Source of the DNA: Obelidium mucronatum
Lineage: Eukaryota > Chytridiomycota > Chytridiomycetes > Chytridiales > Chytriomycetaceae
NCBI GenBank assembly: GCA_025765595.1
Contig: JAIVFH010000552.1
Location: 1-14,889 of the forward strand
Reading direction: 5' to 3'
DNA: 14,889 nucleotides
This document shows positions 8,201-14,889 of this stretch, in pieces. The translations under genes were made by a program, and so were the position numbers. The stretch's first letter is position 1. The number at the start of each line of letters is the position of its first letter. Below the pieces are notes generated by a model. The model had not been told where the DNA came from. It ran no database searches and saw only the letters and a program-made list of their open reading frames with translations.

Positions 8201-10152
8201 ATGTCAGCTTTGGAGCTGTTGCTCGAGACCGTTGCCAGAAAGATCTCCATGCCCGTGGATATTTTGAAGGGCGGATTCACATTGACTGGTACGCCTTCTA
8301 TCTGATGGTGGCCCTGAAGCTGATCCGCCACTAGCTGCTTACTTCCTGGCTATCTTCTATGCTCTGATTCCGTCAAAGGCTCAAACAGCCCGCCATATAT
8401 TCTCAATCTTTGCGTCTTGTACATTGTATTTGTCGCTATTCTCTCTTCAAGGATTCTTGGAGCTAATGGCAATGTGTATGATCGTATACTTTGGCCTTTA
8501 CTCGTTTCGCAAGAACTCTTGGACTCCTGTCATCATATTTTATTACGTCCTTGGCCACTTTTGCGTCAGGCTCTTTATTGTTCAAATCTTGACTACGAAT
8601 GCAAAGGTGCTTTTTGATTTGATTTTGAGTTTAGCCTGATTTTGGGTGATTTTTTCCACATGGGGGAACCTGACACCATTTGAACAAGTAGAAGTTTGAT
8701 GCTACTACGCCGATGATGGTGCTTGTGATCAAACTGACGTCTTTTGCATGGAATGTGTATGACGGTACGAAAGATGACAAGGTGAGGGTTTGTTTTGACA
8801 TTCACCAACATCCAATAACCAATCTTTCACACCACCCAGGATCTTATTCCCGAATTTCGTCAACGAGCCGTGAGAAAGTTTCCAAACATTTTGGAAGTGA
8901 GTCTTCCCTCTGTCAATTTTTGATGTGTTTTCGATACCAATTGGTTGCTTAAACGGTTTCCCAGTTCTATGGATACGTATTCTTCTTTGCAGCATTTTTA
9001 GTTGGTCCAGCCTTCGATTTCAACGATTATCGTGAATATACGAACGGAGAAGGCGTTTTTGCAACTGTCAATGAAAAGGGCGTCAAGAGAAAGCTTCCAT
9101 CTCGACTGTGGCCCACTTTGAGAGCCCTTTTTGGAGGAATCTTGTGGATGGGAATCTTCATCAAGTTTTCAAAACCTTTAAATTATGAAGTGTGTGCGAC
9201 TGAGGAATACGCCACTCAATGGCCATTTTGGAAGAGGTTTGTAAATCTCTCAGTTTCTTTTGATATTCAAGGGGGTTGAATGAATCTTTTTGGGGGCGGG
9301 CATTATTAGATTCTTGTTCATGCAGGCTGCTGGTATTGCCGCTCGATCAAAGTTCTACACCGCCTGGCTCTTGTCTGAAGGAGCTTGCAACTTGGTTGGG
9401 ATCGGATACACTGGAATATCGCCGGAAACTGGGAAACCAGTGTGGGATCGTGCCCGCAATGTTTCGATTCTCGGATTTGAGCTTGCCGAAAATCCTAAAG
9501 TGTTGATTGACAATTGGAACACACGTACGGGTGGATGGCTCAAGAATTGTGTTTATTTAAGAATGGTTAAGCCGGGGCAGAAGCCTGGGGGGTTGGTTAC
9601 ATTTACTACATTTTTGGTTTCGGCATTGTGGCATGGATTCCGTATGTGGCTTCGTCTAGTTGATTCATTCTGTTTTATTTTTTAATATTTTAATGTTTTC
9701 TAGATCTCGGATACTACCTTACTTTCACTATGGGGGCTTTGTATAGCATGGTTGGTCGTACTCTTCGTAGAAATATTCGCCCTTTGTTCCTCGAGCCTTC
9801 AAACTTGGTAGCTTACAAGCCTGTATACGACTTTTTGGGGTGGCTATTTACGTGGACGTCCATCAACTTTATTGCTGTTCCGTTCTCCTTGTGGGCTCTC
9901 GATAAGAGCATTGCTGCCTGGGCAGCCGTTGGTTATTATGCCCTTGTAGGTCAAGTTGTTATTTATGTTGTAATGGAATTTCTGGGCGGAGCGCAATATG
10001 CTAAGGGGCTTGGAAAGAGGGCTGGTGCCCATTCCAGATCTGTGTCTGAAGAGGTTCCTTTGAATACGCGAAACGTTGGTGTTGCAGATGAACACGATAA
10101 AGTCTTGCCATCTGAGGAGAGTATTTCTTCTAGACTGCGCAAGCGGAAATAA
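8201..10152 (+). CDS. ALE1: MBOAT-family lysophospholipid acyltransferase (Ale1/LPCAT type)
   Basis: Seven exons: 8201-8288, 8335-8606, 8695-8781, 8840-8896, 8965-9236, 9310-9641 and 9704-10152, 518 aa. It should transfer acyl chains from acyl-CoA to lysophospholipids in the ER membrane (Lands cycle). Family marks are KLTSFAWNVYDG, the FLVGPAFDF segment, WNTRTGGWLKN with the conserved Asn (about 329), and SALWHGFHLGYYLTF with the catalytic-type His (about 367). Many hydrophobic segments are consistent with a multi-pass enzyme. The C-terminus is charged and ends RLRKRK, a basic tail compatible with ER retention. Exon 1 ends in a split codon. The first acceptor is ambiguous: AG at 8333-8334 (46-nt intron) or at 8318-8319 (31-nt intron, five more residues), both in frame. 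The 46-nt form has a CTGAT branch-like site before TAG. All other junctions are fixed by the protein sequence. The symbol is by family resemblance. Confidence 0.9.
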
Positions 10153-10190
10153 TATATGATCTCTTGAAGCCACAAGTGGGTGGTTTTACG

Positions 10191-10196
10191 AATAAA
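10191..10196 (+). terminator. AATAAA poly(A) signal of the acyltransferase gene
   Basis: The hexamer lies 38 bp after the acyltransferase TAA and only 26 bp before the next gene's ATG at 10222, so cleavage probably falls at or within the start of the transcription-factor gene. Confidence 0.5.
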
Positions 10197-10221
10197 AAGG
10201 CAAGGTTTTCCAAAATTATCA

Positions 10222-12674
10222 ATGGAAGAGAATGAATGGGACGCTCTTATCGGAGCTTCTAATACGCCACTCAATTCAACTATAGACAGAGGGTTTTTTG
10301 ATCAGCTCGATGCGTTGAGTGGGGGAGTTGCGGAATCTAGAGGCCCCTCATCTACAACCACGCCATCGTCAACGACCACACCTCAACCAATCTCCAGCTA
10401 TAATAACTCTCAAAGATATGGGTCCGGGTCTCCTGCTTCAAATAGCGCGTCAACCGCCTCCTTGCCCTGGTAGCTATTTGTCAGTGATTCAAAACCATCT
10501 CCATGATTGAACTTGAATCATTAGTGAGGACTGCCGTAACCTTCGTAAAAGATGTGATAAAATACTACCGTCTTGCACTCGCTGCGTCAAGCGGAAAGTA
10601 GTGTGTCAATACCGCCCAAATGCAATGCAGCCACCACAATCGCAAACCAGAGCCCCAGCAGCAGATCCGGCGAACTCCGCATTAGCCGATCAGTTTAGAG
10701 CTATGAATGAGCGTTTGAGTGCTATGGAGGCAAATATTTCGCTTCTCATGCAACAGCAACGACAGCTTCAACTGCAACAGGATCGGAATCAACAAATCAT
10801 TGATTCGACATCGAAGCCTATTCAGTCATCATCTCGAGAAGTTGAAGATATTGATTTGATGCCAACAATCGGTAGGGTGGAGTTTATTCTCTTTCTCGTC
10901 ATAGTCTGACATGGGGAATCCAGGTGACTGGGTTGTCCTATATCAGTTCCTATCAACACGCCGGTATTCTGCGTTTGCCATTTTAGGAGGCCGCAATATT
11001 TTGGAGAGCTTCTTCAGCGAACCACCCGCCTTGCGGCTTACATTTTGTGCAATTGGAGCCCACTTGCAAGTCCCCCGACTTCCACAACTCGTTTGCCTCT
11101 CATTTTATTCACGTGCGCAGAAGGCGTTGCTTAAGCAGATGAATACACCATCATTGAAAACCTTTCAAGCCTTGATGCTGATTTCAGCCTTTACACTGGC
11201 TAATGGCCAACCAATGGTCGGGAAGCCTTTCTTTTTCCAAACAGTTCGCATGGCACTTCAATTGCGATTGAATATTGATCCGGATGATTCTCCATGGCTG
11301 GGGACATTGACGGAGCAGGAGAAAGAAGAGAGAAGACTGGGCTACTGGGTTATTTTCCATTCTGTAAGATGTAAGTTTGTTTGGGTGGGTTTTAAGTTAT
11401 TGCTGGGCTTGGCTGACTTGAAAAATTCGGCCGGTTTTATCACAGTGATTCAGATTTTTGTATCAAAGCCAATACCCATCAATCTCACTATGGGAAAAGT
11501 GAAACCTTCTCTTCGTGTTTCCCCACCCTCTCAACCTCTGTATCCAAATGCGTCGGAGGTTGCACCTGTTTACTTTATTGCCCTCATTTTGGATGCTCTC
11601 TATTCAATCACCAAACAATATTCGCAAGCACCAAGCTCCATTGCAGAAGTACTGGACTCTCCTTCCCTCCCGATTTTGCGTCAAAATTTGGCGACAGTCC
11701 AGTCTCAGATTCCAAAAAACTTGATTCTCGTCCATTCTTTCGACACAGCTGCAAGCAACAACCTGTCGGTCTTTACATCATCGTTTCTCAAACATTCAAT
11801 TGAAGTTGTTGATACTGTGCTGATAACACTGTGTTTTCATGCGGCTGTATGCGTTTTGCATCGCCCTCTACTGTACCTTTCGGGATTTCTCCCACTTGAT
11901 TCACCATTGCTGCTCAACAGCCCTCAAAACTTCACCAAGGTACTGACAGCTTTGGATGCAAGCGTTGTATCGGCACGAACTATTGCACACCTTCTCAGTT
12001 GGGTGTCGCAGCGCAGTACACTGAAATTAGATGGGGAAGGGGGTCTTTTCTTTCACAGTTTTTGGAGGGAATATGCTTCTCACAGCATGTGTTTGTTTGA
12101 AGCTGTGGTTGTTCTGTGGTTCGTTACATGTCGAACTAAGCGATTCTGGTGGCGGCAAATACCGCCAGAGTCATACACGTTTTCTATTTTGGGAGAGAGT
12201 TTGCGGATGGAGATTGAAGATCGGAAGATGATTCGGAGTCAAGTGTTGGACATTTGTCGATGTTTGCAGGACTTGGAGAATATGGTGTCTGGCAAAAGCG
12301 ATGTTGCGGGTAGTTTGTCTGTGGGTGAGAAATCTGGCGGCGGCAGTGAAAGTGGTTCTGGTGGAAACATGATATCACCCCTTGTAGTTTGTGTGAAAGC
12401 AATGCTCCAAGAGATGGAGGATGTTGAGCAAGAGATAGTTTCCGGGACATTGGCACGTTCTGTGACGGATGATGCTGGCATGAACTTGGACAATATCACA
12501 ATTGGGATGAAAGTTATGACGTTGGTAGAAGGTGATGAGGTTGAAGTTGCCGCCCCGTATGTCGATGACCCTTGGGTACTGCTTGGTTTGCTGGGAGTTG
12601 AAGTCAAGGGAGGATTCCGTTGGATGGCCCAGTATGAAGAGGCTTATCGGGCTCTTTGGGGTACAATAAATTGA
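10222..12674 (+). CDS. Zn2Cys6 fungal transcription factor (paralog 1)
   Basis: Four exons: 10222-10469, 10525-10871, 10924-11370 and 11446-12674, 756 aa. Splicing at 10470/10524 completes the first Cys codon and creates an exact C-X2-C-X6-C-X6-C-X2-C-X6-C binuclear zinc cluster (C83, C86, C93, C100, C103, C110). A basic/QYRP linker and a Gln-rich predicted coiled coil (LLMQQQRQLQLQQ) for dimerisation follow. The long C-terminal part matches the fungal-specific transcription-factor middle region: FQTVRMALQLRLN, DPDDS, YWVIF, HRPLLYL and RFWW. The N-terminus before the zinc cluster is Ser/Thr-rich with a SSTTTP repeat. The protein is expected to be a nuclear DNA-binding regulator; its targets are unknown. 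The third intron (11371-11445) is 75 nt and stop-free, so retention would insert 25 residues. I place the splice by homology with paralog 2. No signal to assign a pathway. Confidence 0.88.
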
Positions 12675-12684
12675 CAATAAATTG
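12663..12684 (+). repeat. Perfect 11-bp tandem duplication carrying two AATAAA signals
   Basis: ACAATAAATTG occurs twice without a gap (12663-12673 and 12674-12684). The TGA stop of the first transcription factor (12672-12674) spans the junction, and each unit holds an AATAAA. It lies just before the ATG of the next gene at 12708. Confidence 0.85.
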
Positions 12685-12707
12685 AAGTGTCAAAAGTTGA
12701 GCAACAG

Positions 12708-14889
12708 ATGTCTTTGACGGGCAGCCTCCCATCGCCGGACCCCGGCACCGTGCCCTCGATCGCGGTGCTTCCCTGGTGCGTAGCCTCTGTTGCCGCAGCG
12801 CCGCAGACGTCTAACCAACCAATAACCAACGGCCAGCAACGAGTGCAAGCTGCTGCGCAAGAAGTGCTGCAAGACGCTGCCGGTCTGCGGCCGCTGCGCC
12901 AAGCGCGGCGCCACGTGCTCGTACCGGCCGGCGGCGCTGGGCCGCGACGCGCCGCCGAGGCCGCCGCCGCCGCCGCCGCGCGCCGACGACCCGCTGCTCG
13001 CGCTGACGAAGCCGGAGCTCATCGCGCGCGCGAACGACCTGGCCGCGCGCCTCGCCGCCGCCGAGGCCCAGCTTCGGCGCCTGCAACTCCGCGACTCGCC
13101 CGATTCTGCGGCCGAGTCGCTATCCCAGTCGTCGGCGCTGGAAGACCCGCGCATGGCCCCCTCGCTTGCTGACTGGATGTTGATGTGTCGCTACTTTGAG
13201 AACCTGTCGTACTGCTTGATGCAACACAAGAGCGTCGAGTTCATGGCCGATTACAAGAATCAACCAGCTTCGCTGAGGTGACGCTTCTCGACGATTAAGT
13301 GATTCTGATCACGAAAAAACAGATTGATAATGTGCGCGTTGGCGTGCTTGAGTTTCAATCCCCCACTTCCAAAGTCGGTATGGCTGGACTATTACAATCG
13401 AGCACGCAAAGCGATAAAAAGAGAAGGGCATATGGCGACCGATCAACACATTTTCTCTTACTTGTTGCTCTCACATTTCACGATGGGTAAGCGACTCAAA
13501 AATATCCCAAATACCAGTTGTTGCTGACAGCGACCACAATAGCAACTGGCCACCCTATGTTGGCAGAGCCATACTTTTTCAAGGCAATTAGATTGATGCT
13601 TTATTTGGGCTATGGACGAGATCCGGATGATTCGAACCAGCTCTGTGACCTCAATGAAGTAGAAAAGAACGGGAGACGATACACTTTTTGGTGTCTTTAT
13701 TATACGTCCAAGATCGGTAAGGTCCTCATTGTTTATATTTTGTGTGGCATGTAATCAATGATATTACTGCAGTTCAAATTGCAATGTCAAGACCGGTTAT
13801 GGCAGATCTGGACTCCAGTAAAGTCAAACGTTGCAAAAAGCCCGACTTCAGCGCTCTTGGTTTGAAAACTCGGACCTCCGAAATTTCCACAATTTGCTAC
13901 CTGTCCAGTTTTCTGGACATAATTCATGATACCACTCAACTGTACCAAACCAAGCCGCCTAAATTAGTAGACGATATACTTGATTCAACGCAATTCGAAG
14001 TTATTCGGTCACGAATTATGCATCTACTGAGTACCTTACCAACCGGGCTGGTACTCTCCCAAGATAATAGTAGTCAGTTTGTCGAGTTCACCTCCACGAT
14101 CAAGGATCGGGAAACTGTCATCGATTGCTTCTTTACCACACTATTTTATAATGTCTCTATTTGCCTCTTAAATCGACCCATTCTTTATTTGACCAAGTTC
14201 TTGCATCATGATTCAATCCATCTGTCAAACTGCCCTGAAAACAAAACCAGTATTCAGAATTCTCTATTTGAAGCGGTAGCAGCTGCTCAAACTGTCGTGG
14301 GTTTATCAAGCTGGCTAGTACACCAGAGTGACATGGGATTGGATCTGGAAGGCGGACAATTTCGCCAGAGATTATGGAAGCAACATGTCTTTGAATCATT
14401 CCTCCTCTTTGAATCTGTGGTAGTTTTATGGTTCGCAACCACTCAAACTCAAAGGTTTTGGTGGGAAATTCCTGGAATCGAAGCAGCTGTGAGTGTGTTG
14501 GGTTTAGACGATCGAAAGCGGATACGCTCGCAAGTGCTGGATGTGTTGCGAACGTTGAAAGACCTTGAAGTGGGGTTGTCTGCAACTGTGAATCCAAACG
14601 TGTTCCATGTACAGTACGGCAATATGCAGAACTTTATAACCCCCATGGTCTCGTGTATTGAGAAGATGGTGGAAGAAATGGAAGATTCTGAGAATTCTAT
14701 GGCTGGTGCCGAGACATTGGATGGACTTTGACCGAGGTGAGAAATTGCTATTGAAATGAATGTCATGTCGTTGACGGAGGTGGATCCAGAAGTGAGTGAA
14801 CCTTATACCCGTGATCCCTGGGTGCTTTTGGGTTTATTGGGGGTTGAAGTAAAAGGGTTACGGTGGTGGAAGGCATGGTATGAAGAGGA
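12708..14889 (+). CDS. Zn2Cys6 fungal transcription factor (paralog 2), 3' partial, possible stop-disrupted end
   Basis: Exons: 12708-12775, 12837-13277, 13323-13486, 13543-13716, 13773-14705, then probably 14742 onward past the window edge. Splicing at 12776/12836 completes Cys23 and makes a C-X2-C-X6-C-X6-C-X2-C-X6-C cluster (C23, C26, C33, C40, C43, C50), with an extra Cys34. A poly-Pro run and an Ala/Leu-rich predicted coiled coil follow. The rest aligns with paralog 1: DWMLMCRYFE, FKAIRLMLYLG, DPDDS, NRPILYL, RFWW and VLLGLLGVEVKG. The exons join in frame to 14705. Read without a further intron, the frame hits TGA at 14729 and again at 14738, yet paralog-like sequence resumes in the same frame (EIAIEMNVMSL). 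A 36-nt GT-AG intron at 14706-14741 would remove both stops. Alternatively the gene is truncated at about 601 aa or is decaying. The first 150 codons are extremely GC-rich. Confidence 0.8.
12715..13160 (+). other. GC-rich block over the zinc-cluster region of transcription factor 2
   Basis: From just after the ATG to about codon 130, nearly all third positions are G or C. The block then stops sharply and the gene returns to AT-leaning codons (around 13165 onward). The homologous part of the neighbouring paralog is not GC-rich. The block spans the first intron, whose 3' half (CTAACCAACCAATAACC) remains AT-leaning. Confidence 0.78.
12950..12979 (+). repeat. CCG triplet repeat encoding poly-Pro
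   Basis: Six uninterrupted CCG codons (12961-12978), preceded by further CCG and AGG codons, encode a Pro-rich linker right after the zinc cluster. It is likely length-variable. Confidence 0.75.
14706..14741 (+). other. Candidate 36-nt intron over two in-frame stops
   Basis: The segment starts GTGCCG, ends GTGAG and is 12 codons long; removal leaves the frame unchanged and skips TGA at 14729 and 14738. The donor is weaker than most in this window and no strong branch site is visible, so this is a hypothesis competing with pseudogenisation. Confidence 0.35.

Noticed and set aside
10524..10600. Zinc cluster of transcription factor 1 as a broken remnant, because the upstream frame has stops
   Set aside because: The 55-nt intron at 10470-10524 completes the first Cys, and paralog 2 has an intron at the same codon and phase.
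12690..13154. Long minus-strand ORF of 154 codons over the GC-rich block
   Set aside because: It is a by-product of high GC, which makes stop codons rare. The plus strand carries an exact zinc-cluster pattern and correct splice sites.

Overview
The window looks like compact, intron-rich nuclear DNA from a fungus, most likely an early-diverging zoosporic (chytrid-like) lineage. The evidence is two Zn2Cys6 transcription factors with fungal-type middle domains, many short GT-AG introns (about 37-88 nt), AATAAA signals overlapping stop codons, a Dbp6-type ribosome-biogenesis helicase, an Ale1/LPCAT-type acyltransferase, plant-like LRR membrane proteins and a possible crinkler-like gene. The last two types are the main reason for preferring a chytrid-like lineage over Dikarya; this placement is inference. 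No prokaryotic, viral, tRNA, rRNA or CRISPR feature was seen.

Layout. (1) 3-1049 (+): 3' part of a spliced gene with a possible crinkler-type N-terminal domain; its middle is hard to read as one intact frame. (2) 1065-7917 (-): four genes head to tail. In transcription order they are two paralogous LRR membrane proteins (7917-6773 and 6607-5243), a Dbp6/DDX51-like DEAD-box helicase (5210-2758) and an SDS22-like LRR protein with a lysine-rich tail (2716-1065). Two of the gaps between them are only 32 and 41 bp. (3) 7918-8200: divergent promoter with a palindromic CCAATTGG. (4) 8201-14889 (+): a seven-exon MBOAT acyltransferase, then two tandem paralogous Zn2Cys6 transcription factors 33 bp apart. 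The second runs off the window and carries in-frame stops near its 3' end unless a 36-nt intron is removed.

Gene models were assembled by hand from splice-site phase, paralog comparison and family motifs. The exon coordinates for the LRR, helicase, acyltransferase and first transcription-factor genes join without frame conflict.

The most unusual signals are: two sharply bounded GC-rich blocks (about 4800-5200 and 12715-13160) covering only the first 130-150 codons of two unrelated genes; LRR exons cut at a repeated phase-2 position in both membrane paralogs; intron gain or loss between the two tandem transcription factors; and stop/poly(A)/start signals compressed into 15-41 bp. No obviously new multi-gene system is visible. 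The nearest candidate is the pair of LRR receptor-like proteins, which could be cell-surface sensors.
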